Origin: Isoetes taiwanensis
Lineage: Eukaryota; Streptophyta; Lycopodiopsida; Isoetales; Isoetaceae
NCBI GenBank assembly: GCA_021234155.1
Contig: JAJEKV010000013.1
Coordinates: 4,832,028-4,896,027 of the forward strand
Length of the DNA: 64,000 nt
Direction: 5' to 3'
The translations under genes and the position numbers were made by a program. Position 1 is the stretch's first letter, and each line of letters starts with the position of its first letter. The notes beneath the pieces were generated by a model. It ran no database searches and was not told the DNA's origin. It was given only the letters and a program-made list of their open reading frames with translations. Below are positions 10,655 to 22,600 of the stretch, piece by piece.

Positions 10655-12155
10655 CCAATGGATGTGTGGTGAGTTGGTATAGGCCTAGTAATGCCAAAAT
10701 AAATGTGCACTTGGACAGGGGTTCAAACCTGGCCAGTGTATGGTTATCTTTGGGAGTTGGTTACTGGTGTTATACGATGATGATCCCTGTCCTCCACTTT
10801 GGCTGCCGTAAGGCGGTAGGATAAGCCAACTAATCTGTACAAGATTAGTGTGGTATGAACCAGTAAAAATTGGCTTTCAGATTACTGTGGCTGGTTTACT
10901 GGTTGTTGCCTAAGAATTCCCCGACTTCCTAAGGCGGGATTCTATCCTGCCTACAAAGTGTGCATGTATGGCTAAAGTTTTGCCCAACGGATGTGTGGTG
11001 AGTTTGTATAGGCCTAGTAATGCCAAAATAAATGTGCACTTGGTCAGGGGTTCAAACACGGCGGTTGTATGGTTATTTTGGGAGTTGGTTCTTGAGGGTT
11101 ATCGATGATGATCCCGGCGTGGTAGAACTTGTGCCTATACGTGTCCTCCACTTTGGCTGCCGTAAGGCGGTAGGATAAGCCAACTAATCTGTACAAGATT
11201 AGTGTGGTATGAACCAGTAAAAATTGGCTTTCAGATTATGTGGCTGGTTTACTGGTTGTTGCCTAAAATTCCCAGACTTCCTAAAGTGGGATTCTATCCC
11301 TACAAAGTGTGCATGTATGGCTAAAGTTTTGCCCAACGGATGTGTGGTGAGTTGGTATAGGCCTAGTAATGCCAAAATAAATGTGCACTTGGTCGGGGGT
11401 TCAAACCGGCCGGTGTATGGTTATTTTGGGAGTTGGTTCTTGAGGGTTATCATGATGATGATCCCCGACGTGGTAGAACTTGTGCCTATCACGTGTCCTC
11501 CACTTTTTGGCCGTAAAGCGGTAGGATAAACCAACTAATCTGTACAAGATTAGTGTGGTATGAACCGATAAAATTGGCTTTGATTCTTGTGGGTGGTTTT
11601 CTTGGTTGTTGCCTAAAATTCCCCGACATCCTAAAGGCGGGATTCTATCGCCTACAAAGTGTGCATGTATGGCTAAAGTTTTGCCCAACGGATGTGTGGT
11701 GAGTTGGTATAGGCCTAGTAATGCCAAAATAAATGTGCACTTGGTCAGGGGTTCAAACCTGGCCAGTGTATGGTTATCTTTGGGAGTTGGTTACTGGGGT
11801 TATACGATGATGATCCCCGACGTGGTAGAACTTGTGCCTATACGTGTCCTCCACTTTGGCTGCAGTAAAGTGATAGGATAAACCAACTAATAATACAAGA
11901 TTAGTGTGGTATGAACCAGTAAAAATTGGCTTTCATATTACTGTGGCTGGTTTACTGGTTGTTGCCTAAAAATTCCCCGACATCCTAAGGCGGGATTCTA
12001 TCCTGCCTACAAAGTGTGCATGTATGGCTAAAGTTTTGCCCAACGGATGTGTGGTGAGTTGGTGTAGGCCTAGTAATGCCAAAATAAATGTGCACTTGGT
12101 CATGGGTTTAAACCTGACCAGTGTATGGTTATCTTTGGGAGTTGGTTACTGGTTT
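10655..12155 (+). repeat. tandem array of a tRNA-related (SINE-like) repeat, 4 full units plus 1 partial
   Basis: Units starting at GATGTGTGGTGAGT begin at 10661, 10990, 11339, 11691 and 12046, giving periods of 329, 349, 352 and 355 bp. The fifth is cut off near 12155. Each unit has an A-box-like GTGGTGAGTTGGTATAGGC and, about 45 bp later, a B-box-like GGTTCAAACC (altered in some units), as in RNA polymerase III internal promoters of tRNA genes. No tRNA anticodon arm or acceptor pairing is evident, so these are not functional tRNAs. The other 280 bp of the unit includes CCAACTAATCTGTACAAGAT and a GGCGGGATTCTATC block and is non-coding. Confidence 0.8.
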
Positions 12156-13164
12156 AACCCTTTTCCGATGGGACCATCTAAGGCCATTTGAACTGAGACA
12201 ATTTAGAAAATACGATAACACAAAGCAGATGAAGCTTTGGAAAGGCAATAGGAAGAAGAAGAGGAGGCTGATCTAAACAATCTGGTGGAGAGGGCGAAAG
12301 GAAAACGGGAAGAGGTAGTTTTCAATGCTCTAGGATTTATGCGCTCAGATTGAGATTGCAATCCAGGGCTAACTTCAAAGGCCTTGGACTTGTTTTCTAG
12401 GAGCTTCGACCAAAATGGTCCATTGGTTTTGTAGGAACATGGAAACGCACAAGAAAAGAATGTATTTTATGTCAATGGTTATGCTTGATAGCTAGAAAAT
12501 GGTTTTGAGAGTTGTGGATTATTTTTTGCAGAAACAATATGTGGTCATTTATATGTCATAATGAGGGAGTATTCTCCAAATCAAATGGTCAAACATAAAA
12601 ATCCAAAACTAAAATACCCTCCAATAAATTTGCACAATCATCTTTCTATTGTGGAAGGGTACTCAAGCAAAGGTTGAGAGTAAGATTTTGGTCTAGTATT
12701 GTATTTAAGGTCCTATAAATACAGGATTTGTGGAGGCTATTGTCAATTTTGAACAACTTAATTTCTTGAGTCTTTTTTAGCGGTTGTTCTCTCAATGGTT
12801 GAAAGAAGGGTTTAGCAGTCGCTCTCTCAATGGTTGAAAGTAGGAATTTCTTTTATACTGAAAGCAGAAAGTGGTGGGTTGCGGACACGACCTCCCAAAC
12901 CTGATTGGCATGCCGATTCTTGTGGATGTGCTACGGTCAGACATTGAAGGGCATTGCAGTTATGGAATGTGTAGGGCATCTACCTTACCGATCAATCTTT
13001 TTATTTATTTATTGAAGGACGTCATTCTATTCATCATCACATCATGAATACATTCTACATCAATTTATTCTACATATCATATGGAAACCAATCCACTACC
13101 TAGAACCTGCTTTGCATGTGATTATCGAGTACATATAGTAGGTTTAATGTCTTTACTATAGGAC
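12156..13164. other. no gene seen
   Basis: Unremarkable AT-rich sequence. A short repeat (CTCTCAATGGTTGAAAG) occurs twice near 12790 and 12822. Confidence 0.4.
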
Positions 13165-13310
13165 TGGTTGATCATACTTGAACTTGTGACCTCAGGACAA
13201 TAGATTTTTAAGGTCCCCATTACTAGACTGATAATGGCCAGGTTTTAAAACCGTGACCTCGGGCATGGCGGTTTAAGGTCCTGCCACTAGACCATGCCCC
13301 GAATCATTCT
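13165..13310 (-). repeat. two tRNA-derived SINE-like heads, adjacent, minus strand
   Basis: Read on the minus strand, 13300-13241 has GGCATGGTCTAGTGGCAGG, a good A-box-like D-arm (TGGTCTAGTGG), followed by GGTTTTAAAACC at the B-box position. Directly beyond it, 13240-13165 has a weaker version (CAGTCTAGTAATGGGGACC, then GGTCACAAGTTCAAGT). The layout suggests a dimeric or tandem tRNA-derived SINE, different from the array at 10.7 kb. Confidence 0.55.
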
Positions 13311-14649
13311 TGTCTGGTCTGTCTGGTCTATCTGGTCTTGAATATTCTTCGGCCAATTATGGAGCAAGCCTAAGAGGTGTTTCGCAGCAGTGTCATGGCC
13401 TTCTCTATCTTGCTTTTGTTTGTTACTGCTATTTTTTGCAGCAGCCCGATACGAAATGATATTCTATAGTGATTAATGGCAACCTCAAATGTCTGAATTG
13501 CATAGGCCTAGCAAGCATTAATAAGGATCCTTTCAAAAATTAGCTCACATTATGCAAGGGCAGCTAAGATTCTCTACACAACTGCAACATTTAACTGGCT
13601 CATAGCTTGCTTGACAACATATAGCCATAAAAATAATAATAACATGCTGGAAAATAATATGCTGGCTCATACGCTGGAAAATAATAATAATAAGAGGGGA
13701 TGGAGATTCATATCACACTAGAAGCAACTAAGCAACAGACATTTACAAAGTAAAATTTTAGCTAAGGGGATTGCCTTGTCCAGATACAAAAACATGCCTG
13801 GTTCGTTAAGTTATCCAGAGTTAGATAAGATGCTTCAGTGGCACTACAAGCATCACTATAAGCAAATCCAAAAAATGCCTTACAGAGTTGGGAATCAGTG
13901 GAGCTCAGGATATTTGATTGGTCATTAGTTCTAAGCTAAACTTCTATTCTTGAATCAGCCCTTGGTTTGTGACATGGGAAGAATGTCCAAGAGCATAAAC
14001 CAGTGAAAAGAATTTAATGAAACAGGAATCGTGAAGGCAGTAGACTCACAATCTGTGCGGCATTCAGCATTCATGTGATATCTAATTAAAGGTTTGATCA
14101 ATGCTTGAAACTTTATCACAATGAAGGGCCCTGCTGCAGTATTTGCCAGAGGCCCATTTTTCTTTAACAACAATAAAAGCGATTGTTCTTTAAGAACCAG
14201 TCATCTGAGAAAACACTGGAACTCGATATCTTGTTCCTTTAAATTGCATGCAGCAAGGAATCTGTTGTACCCAGCTCAGAAAGGTATGAATTACCCATGA
14301 TTAAGAGCTCTTTTTAGCTGCATAACAATTTTCACCATCGATTGCTGACTTTTTGAATTCTGCCTAATAGAAAATGTACCTAGAATTGTCCGCAGAGAAA
14401 TCCCAGAAAAGGCCATTCAGAGAAACTACCCTTGCTCTTATCTAAACCTCACACTTATATTGGAATATCCATGTGCGGTCCCAAAAAGAATTTAAAATGA
14501 AGCATGAACAGGCCATGTCCCTTCAAAGAAACTACCCTTGCGCTTATCCAAACCAATAAACCAATGTATCACAGTTGAGAATCACTTCGTATTTGGAATA
14601 TCCATGTGGGGTGCCAAGAAAAGAAAAGAAAAAAAAATGAAGCAAAAAT
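13311..14649. other. no gene seen
   Basis: Contains a short GTCTGGTCT repeat near 13317-13335. No coding or RNA feature is recognised. Confidence 0.4.
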
Positions 14650-15095
14650 GGCCAATGCCTATTCTTGGCCGATTCAATGGAAATCCTTTATGGAAATCAT
14701 TATCCAATGGGCCCCAACTTTTCAAGACTTTATCCCATGGCCAATTCAATGGAAATCCTTTATAGAAATTGTTATTCAATGGTCCTCAACCTTTCTAGGC
14801 TTTATCCCACGTTAGGCCCCACCCTTTCCAAGTTTATCCCATACCCCATAGATCATATCAAATTTTTGACATGGGAACTCCGTCATGGAAATCATTATCT
14901 AATATGGCCCCAGCCTTTCCAGGGTTTATCAGATACTCGTAGACCATATCAATTTCTCCACTTCCTCGTCATGCTTGCTGTCAAGCATGTGGAACACAAC
15001 AATGTTGCCACAAGAAATTGAACCTAATGTTATGCATTAGTACCTCATCCAATGGGCCCCAACCTTTCTAGGCTTTATTCCATACCTCATAGACT
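14650..15095. repeat. diverged short tandem repeats
   Basis: Blocks with TTCAATGGAAATCCTTTAT and CAACCTTTCTAGGCTTTATCC-like sequence recur at about 14673, 14741, 14775, 14890 and 15047 with varied spacing. They lie just upstream of the GH25 promoter. They are non-coding. Confidence 0.6.
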
Positions 15096-15192
15096 ATAAC
15101 ACTGACCCACCTATTTACACACCTGAGCACGAAAGCACGATGCGAAAAAGATGGTTCCAAAGTAACCTGGAGTTCCTGGAAGAAGCAGAGAG

Positions 15193-15204
15193 TCTATATA
15201 AAGC
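15193..15204 (+). promoter_or_regulatory. TATA box of the GH25 gene
   Basis: TCTATATAAAGC lies 45-56 bases before the start codon, a spacing that leaves a short 5' leader. It is a canonical plant TATA box and the only good one near this gene. Confidence 0.7.
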
Positions 15205-15248
15205 ACGGGAAGAAAGACAAGCTATACCATACTTCATATTCTGCAGTC

Positions 15249-15962
15249 ATGGAATTTGTGATTGCTACGCTGCTAATTAATGCGTTGCTTTTGGGTTGCT
15301 CAGCCAGCGTTCCGGGCATGGATGTGAGCTCCTGGCAGGGCAATGTTGATTGGAGTACTGCGTATGCTAATGGTGCCCGCTTTGCCTATGTTAAGGCCAC
15401 TGAAGGCAACTCTTACACCAACCCTTATTTCTCCCAACAATATACTGGATCTTACAATGTTGGTATGATCCGAGGTGCCTACCACTTTGCTCGCCCCGAT
15501 GTGTCTAGCGGTTCCTCCCAGGCCTCCTACTTCCTTGCCCATGGTGGCGGCTGGTCCGCCGATGGTAAAACCCTCCCTGGCGCCCTTGATATTGAATATA
15601 ATCCCTATGGTTCAACGTGCTACGGCCTCTCCAAATCCTCTATGGCCTCATGGATACTAGCATTCGTTAATGCTTACAAGAGTTCTACTGGAGTTTACCC
15701 TGTTATCTACACTACTACTGATTGGTATTCCACATGTGTTGGCACATATGGCGACTTTAGTGCTACCTGCCCCTTGTGGATTGCTCGATATGCATCCACT
15801 GCTGGTAGCTTGCCATATAACTGGGGCTATTACACCTTTTGGCAAAAGGCATCTAGTGGCACCTTTCCTGGTGACCAAGACGTTTTCAATGGGGACTTCG
15901 GCTCACGCAAAAAGCTTGCCCTTCTTTGCTTAAGCGTTGTTGGGTTTAAAATACACTATTGA
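15249..15962 (+). CDS. secreted GH25 muramidase (Chalaropsis-type lysozyme)
   Basis: GH25 enzymes hydrolyse the beta-1,4 bond between N-acetylmuramic acid and N-acetylglucosamine in bacterial peptidoglycan. The 237-residue product starts with a hydrophobic signal peptide (about 1-20, cut after SAS), so it should be secreted. The mature protein opens with GMDVSSWQG (Asp25). It has the GALDIEYNPYG signature (Asp114 and Glu116, the expected catalytic pair), YTTTDWYSTC (Asp158) and a family-typical PGDQDVFNG near the end. Cys124 and Cys163 could form a disulfide. There is no intron, and the frame is intact from a start 45 bases past a TATA box. Family members usually end soon after the KKLA motif; here 13 more residues follow. 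The sequence looks closest to fungal and bacterial secreted GH25s. GH25 is absent from most plants but reported in Selaginella as a transferred gene, so antibacterial defence is the likely role. Confidence 0.9.
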   Translation: MEFVIATLLINALLLGCSASVPGMDVSSWQGNVDWSTAYANGARFAYVKATEGNSYTNPYFSQQYTGSYNVGMIRGAYHFARPDVSSGSSQASYFLAHGGGWSADGKTLPGALDIEYNPYGSTCYGLSKSSMASWILAFVNAYKSSTGVYPVIYTTTDWYSTCVGTYGDFSATCPLWIARYASTAGSLPYNWGYYTFWQKASSGTFPGDQDVFNGDFGSRKKLALLCLSVVGFKIHY

Positions 15963-18534
15963 AAAATATCAGTAAAGGTCTTTTCCTTGAGGGGGAGTTT
16001 TTAGATCATAGTAGTAATGCTTTCACTGTATTATTTCAAATACATATACATATACATAAGAAAAATGGTATTACCAATGATGATGGTAAATGGTTATGAT
16101 ATATTTTAAACATGGATCTAAAGACTGAGTTTGTTAATTGGATCACTCTACGAAACCTTACATGATTATATGCACATCATATATGGTATGGATGTTGCGC
16201 ATATGGTACACTATCCTATTTATTTTATAGGTTTTGTGATAACTTGTAGCAAGGGCAGTTCAACTTTCTTTCTTTTTAATATTTTCAATTTGTCTTTTTT
16301 TTGCAAAAAATGCAAGTCTAGCCTCGATTGAGGAGATATGGGTTGTTTTCTTTTTCCCTTCTACTTGCAAAAAAGATGGTTTAATTTTGATTTTATCATC
16401 TCTAGTTTTGCATGCTACCATGCAAAGAGTATTGTTTATGTCCAGTATTACTCTGAGGTTTTAAATCACGCAGGCCAAATTTGAAGGTAAAATTGTTTAC
16501 ACTGAAGGCTTAGTAAGCCTTGATAATAATGTGTCCATAAGCGGCTATGGCAGAAAAACCAACTTTGGGACATGGCTCGGCACCATTTATCTTTGACCCT
16601 CAAAGCTCTACTATCGATCTGCTCGAAAAATATCTGGTATACAGGGCCGCTTGAAGCAGAATAATGTAAAGCACGCATTGTTGTTTTGCAAGCATGCTTT
16701 AAAGCGAGCAAGTTCCGGTTGCAAACTACATCAGTTTGAGCATCTGCTTCAAAATATAGGACTTAGTGCTTCTTGGAAAAGCTGTATTCTAGACGGCATG
16801 GGATTTTAAACAAATTGGTCAGACTTTCTTACCAATAAATCTGGCCTTCTCTGTATTGTTTGTAGGCCACGCGGCCAGGCAAGTGAATTATAACAGATGT
16901 TGGACCTGTTCATGTACAAAAAACTGAGCAAAATTTGATTCATGAGTGACTGCTAAATTTTATGTAGCCAAAAGGCACTGCTAAATTGCCTGCCGATATG
17001 TATCAACCATCAGTACATAAGTTTGTGACTACTTGATAAATTTTGAGTGGCTCTTTTCTTTCATTCTTAAGTTGCATAGCCTTTCTCATTATCTATATTG
17101 GTTTATTGATGATATACATTGGTTCGGATCAATCATGTCTTCTTTTTTTTGAGTCTATATTGATCAGATAAAAACCTAACTTAGAGATAGGTACATACGT
17201 ACTTGTGGTTGCTAGCACACTTGCCCACAATACCAATTGATGTTCCAAAAGTGATTAAATCTGTCATTGGTCCACAGATCAGTCTAGATTTACCATTGTT
17301 TTTAGGTAAATCATTAAAGCCCTACACATCAAAATGAGCCACACCAATGCCTCCAGTTATTCCTGTTAGTGCCACTAAAGTCACTGAATTTGCAATGTGG
17401 AAAAAGGTCACAATGCACAAAGGATTGTTCAATATGGTTAGGAGTGACACTCTCTGACGTTACCACCACCATGCCTGATGGGGAGGAGTTGCATCCTGGA
17501 TTCCAGGTTCAATATTGAAAACATGTTGGAAGGCATAAGAGGGACAACTTGGAGTGGTGCTCGGACTGCTGGGAGAAGAAGTGGAGGACAAATTCTACTT
17601 CCTATTAAAGCTAAAATTACTTGAATCGGAGTCTGGAATGTTAAGTTATGGTCTTCTAAATTTGTACAATTTATCATGTATGAAAAGTTAATATAATTTG
17701 TGATTTTAGACTTTGATTTAGGTGATCTTAGTTGATATCATTCTCATCTACAATACTTCTGAAGGATATGATTCCATTTGGATCATTACAAAAAGTTACA
17801 GTTATTTCTTTGAAAGATACCCCTAAAACATGGGCATTTTCACTATTTTGCATAAATATAGGAGTATTTTTATAGATTGCCCTTAAAAAACATTATAATT
17901 TAAAACTAAAGGGGGTTATTTTATTGGATCTATGCATTCCACCTATCGAAACATACCGATTCACATTGGGAGTTGATCGGATTATCTTTACCACATACCA
18001 GTGTGATACCCTTGTTGTAGGCCTGTAACTTGTGTCCTGAGAATTGCAACCTCTTTTTCATTAACCACATAAAGCACATGCATTCTTTTGATCTCTTCAG
18101 TTCCATTCATAGCTACTCCAAGCTTTCCTCATCTGTCGACTTGAAATTCCATGGTGCACATTCCAAGAGGTAGGAAGGCGTAGAAGTTTTCCATATTGTA
18201 ACTTTGATCCAATTGATCATGTGGACTGTGAAGCCTAATACATTTGAATAACATACCCGATAGCAATAGGTGCAAGCTTGTTGACTTCGACCAAAGCACT
18301 CACACCATTTTGTAAATGTAGTATGCTACGTTATTATCCTCAACTGAATCTATCTTATCCCTTGGTTCTTTAACCGATTCGTTCCTTGGGATTTGAACTT
18401 CGACAGACTTAGGGATAGGTTCTGTACGTACAGAATTATTTTTCTGTACGTATAAAGTCCACAAATACGTATTTTTAGGTAAAAAAAATGTATTTCCCGT
18501 ATTTTTCCCTCGCCAGCTAGAAAATTTTTTTTTA
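15963..18534. other. no gene recognised
   Basis: AT-rich DNA downstream of GH25. On the minus strand at 18420-17950 a run of broken frames (for example EVQIPRNESVKEP) looks like decayed protein-coding DNA, perhaps retroelement, but I cannot name it. A 16-bp palindrome TTCTGTACGTACAGAA lies at about 18420. Confidence 0.4.
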
Positions 18535-18640
18535 GCGTAAGCGAAACTGAGGTTTCGCTTACGCGAAAAAAAAAATTTATTTTCGCGTAAGCGAAATAGC
18601 TGTTTCGCTTACGCGAAACTGTTTTTGCGTAAGCGAAACA
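18535..18640. repeat. five alternating copies of GCGTAAGCGAAA
   Basis: GCGTAAGCGAAA(C/T) appears forward at 18535, 18585 and 18627 and reversed (GTTTCGCTTACGC) at 18552-18564 and 18602-18614. Neighbouring copies form perfect 12-13-bp stems with 4-7-base loops. A-rich and T-rich linkers separate the pairs. Confidence 0.9.
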
Positions 18641-18907
18641 ACGAAAATAAAAACTAGCAGAACTGCAGGGTTGGGAAGAAAGCTAGGTCGATGGATTTGG
18701 GTTGGAATTTTAATTGTAGTAATTTAAATTTTAGTGGCATGCTAAGAGAATATGTATTAATATATAAAGGAAGGAAGTTAGGGAGTAATGAAAGGCCAAA
18801 AGAAAGATTGATTAAAATTAGATAATAGGTGAGTAACACACTATGGAACTATTGCCTGGCAAAGTCATGTCTCAAATTTTCTTTTTTCTTTTAAATATAT
18901 ATGTGTG

Positions 18908-18980
18908 CCATTGCACCTAACGCATTTAAATTAAAATCCCCCTGAAACCCCCTTTGGTTTGGGTGCATATTCACATGGGG
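18908..18980 (+). repeat. left 73-bp inverted repeat of the outer element
   Basis: Contains CCCCCTGAAACCCCCTTTGG and TTTGGGTGCATATTCACA. Its partner is at 37041-37113. Confidence 0.85.
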
Positions 18981-18989
18981 GGTTTACTC

Positions 18990-19258
18990 CGGGCATCAAG
19001 AGCTGTCGGATGGGCATATTTGCCCTTTATTAAATCTTGCGACATGTGAAATGGCGATTTTAGAATTTTGACAGCAACGAGTTCTTTTTTCTTGCGATCC
19101 ATAGCTTTAACCACCAAGCCGTAGGATCCTGCTCCAAGTCCGTCCATGTATATGAAACGGGGCATATCGGAAATCTCATCCTTCAACATGCTGGTAGATG
19201 AAGGCGCCCACATCTGTCGATTTGCAGCAACCAAAGCCATGTCTATGCTTGGCTCCAA
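18990..19258 (-). pseudogene. protein kinase N-lobe fragment captured next to the inverted repeat
   Basis: Minus-strand codons give MDGLGAGSYGLVVKAMDRKK and ELVAVKILKS. These are the glycine-rich loop (GAGSYGLV) and the VAVK lysine that bind ATP in eukaryotic protein kinases. The match fades after ILKS, and the frame ends inside the left inverted repeat, so the C-lobe and catalytic loop are missing. The fragment sits at the edge of the outer element, as expected for a captured host exon. It cannot be an active kinase. Which kinase family it came from cannot be told from this length. Confidence 0.6.
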
Positions 19259-19639
19259 CTAGATAAATAGATGTGTGCTTGGATGGGAAATATGGAGACA
19301 TGAACATATCCATAAAACAGGAAATTGTACAGAACGTGAGGCTTTGAAATAGGGTTACGATTATCTGTGCTGCTACCGGATCAGTTGTATCATAAAATTT
19401 AGAGCTACGAAATGGGCAACAGGAGGAAGGCCACTTCCTCCTCACAAAAGATCTGAGATGATCGATGATGCCACTACTTACGGAATTAAGAGATGAAGTC
19501 TGAGAAACTCCGACTAGCGATCCAGCGATTTAAGTGCATGAGAACAAAAAACTCCACACGAGAACCTTGAATTCAAAGCCATCTTTGTCTAAACCTAACC
19601 CTTGGCGGGACTCTCACTTTGAGAAAACCATCGATGAGT

Positions 19640-22600
19640 ACTTGAGACCAAATTGGCAGACCTAGTGGCAGAAACCACTAAAGAGCAGATGATTTTGCAT
19701 CAAGATAGGATATCTGTTGAGAAAGTAGAGCAAGAAGCCAGGGCCAGAAATCTAAAAATTTCTGGCATAGAGGAGATTGAGATTGAGGATATTTCTAAGA
19801 CAATTGAGCAATTCTTGGGGATATTATGCATTTGCATGAGCCCCAATTTGTACAGGCAGCGTATAGGCAAAAGGTCCTACAAGGCCAATTCTGGTGAAAT
19901 TCAAAGATGAAGAGGCTAGAAGCGAGTTTTACATAACCACGGACACACTAAAAGGTCACAAAATCTTTGGACCAAGATCGACAGCTTGCACAATGAGGAG
20001 ATTAGGAAGAGGGAATGGAACAAGGTAAAAGAAGCAAGAGCAAATGGAATAGTAGCATACACGGGCGGTCGCGAGGGGAAAGCCATCATAACAAAAGCGA
20101 AGAAGAGACTAGGAAAGCGGGGCCTTGAAGGTGTTAGCATGGAATATGCGTGGATTGTCAAAAAGAAAAATGGATGCATCGGGCAAGATTCAGATTTGTT
20201 ACTATTATCCGGAGACATGGGAGCGTAATCCGCCCCCTTCGAGGAACTCTGAGGGATTTGATTATAGGGAGTGCACGGAATGAGAAAGACCGGGGGCGGG
20301 GAAGAGGATATGGTGGTGTATCGGTCTATGCTAAATCGGATATTGCGCTCTATGTTATTTCCCCTTGAACATGCACATTTATGATCACCTGAATTGTGCG
20401 CGAGCCAACCCATTCCATCAGTTATGCAAAGATACACTCCAAAATCAGGAATTGGGAGAGGTCCTCCTTGTTGGAGACTTTAATGCAAGGATCAAAACAC
20501 CGCAAACAACCTCTTATGCAACATTAGGAGATATCCGTTTGCTTGAGGAAGAAGATCACGCCTTCAAAAGGCGGTCGGCGAGATAATGTTAGAAGCGGTA
20601 TGGGAGATCAGTTTTACGGGTTGGAAACAATCTGCCATCTCAAAATCTGAATGGCATCCACGATTTTCCCAGATTCTTGTGCGAACACTTGTTTGACCAC
20701 TTGGGATCTAATGCGGTTGATTACCTACTTGCAAGCAGTCAAAATTGGTAAGGAATTTCTATGTGGCAAATAAGATGCGAGAATCGACCATGCTCCACTA
20801 TGCTTTGAAGCTGGCGGGATTAGCATCCGCCCGAAGAAGCCAAGCTAAGTTTACTCAAAGCTAAAGTTGAATTACGGAGGGTAGCCGATTATCGCGAGCA
20901 TCTAGAAGACAAGCTAGCATGCTACATGGGCCGGGGAGGTAGGAAAAGATGCCGCTTTGAGTTCTCAAACATGTTACATCGGCTGACTAGAAAAGTTTTG
21001 GATGCACAAAACAAAGGAAGCGGGGAGCAATGGCTGGTGGGATCGGAATGCGGTGCGGCAAAGGCGGCATTACCCTCTGGATGCCCTACGCATAAACCAA
21101 AATGGTATAAGGCACTAATTGAGGAAAGAAAGAAGATACTTTCGGACACGGCAAGAGTCCCTTGAGAAATGGTTACGTGAGCACCCAAAAACCTTTTGGA
21201 AGCTTGGCTATCAACTAAAACACCCCAAAGCGGATCTAGATCCCACAGGCGCTACGCATGATTCGAGAAATATATTCTCACAATCTTTGAAACCATGAAA
21301 TCGAGGAGGTTGTAGATTCGGATATGTTCACAACATGGGATGTGATGAGGCACTTAAAGACATGCCAAATGGGAAGGCGGCTGATTTACAAGGTCTAAGC
21401 ATTGAGCTATTGAAATGGAGTGGAGATAAATCCATAGAGATTGTAACAAAGTTGATGAACCAAGCTGTTATACAAGGTGCGCCACAAAGCTGGAAGGAAA
21501 AGCGAGAGTTTTTCAATCCACAAAATAGGGGATAAAAACAATGTGTGCAATTCTGGGGATGATTTTAATCGGCGGTATGTTCTCTAAGGCTGCTAGGAAG
21601 TTTATTAGCAAGAAAACTTCGGTTTATGGGCTGATGCAAATGAGAAAAGAGCCCATTTGCCGGGCGGTTTTAGAAAACAACCTTGCACTCTTGATCACGC
21701 GCTTAGCTGCGAAAGTGTTGATCGAAAAAGGCAAAACAACCCGGGCAGGCGTTGTATCGGCCTTCATTGACCCTTAAAAGCATTTGTCTGATTCCTCGAA
21801 AGGACTTGGGGATCTGAATGGAACACCTTGGAGTACCAAAGGAAATTAGAGGAGCTATCTCCAACTATACTCAAGTGATAGCCAAGTTATCGTGGAATTT
21901 GATGGAGAAATTTGAAGCACTATAGGTGTTTCGGGGTGTCCGTTGTCCCCCTGACCGGTCTATACATAGACGAGCTTGAAGAATGGTTAAGAACAAGAGG
22001 TTTAGCAGGTTCTCAGTTGGGTTAGTTCCTGGTCCAACTTCTATTGTATGTTGATGACGTAGTACTGGTGGCAAACAAACCTGAAGGTTTACAATCCCAT
22101 CTTGACGATCTGGCAACGTTTTGTGAGGTAAGACACATGAAAGTCAATTTGGCCAAATCGAAAGTGATGGTGTTTAGACTTACATTCACATTTAAGGGTG
22201 AGACACTAGAAATTGTAGATAGCTACAAATATCTGGGACTAGAATTTTCGGCAAAATATAGTTGGAAAGAGTGCATCAGGAAACGGATAGAGGGCAGCAA
22301 GAAAGCTTTATATGGTATGCTAATAAAATGTTATAAGGCATCTCTCACAGACTGGGGACTCAGAAAAATCCTATTCAAAACCTTAGTCGGGACAGTAGTC
22401 TTATATGGCTCACCTATAAAGGGGGCCTTGCATCTCAACTCATCAATGGACCTGAGGTTGAATCGGTGTTGAAGATATTTCTCCGGAGAATTAGGAATTA
22501 AACAACGATTCCATATGCAATACTATTGGCGGTGGCATGCTCCCTTTGGAGGCGAAGCTTTATATCGGACATTGAACTTTGTTACAAGGATTATAGCAAG

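Noticed and set aside
10661-10730. Functional tRNA gene
   Set aside because: A- and B-box-like motifs are present, but there is no paired acceptor or anticodon stem and the B-box sequence departs from the tRNA T-loop.
15300-15933. Other open frames overlapping the GH25 gene on both strands
   Set aside because: They are shadows of the GC-richer coding sequence and show no family signature.
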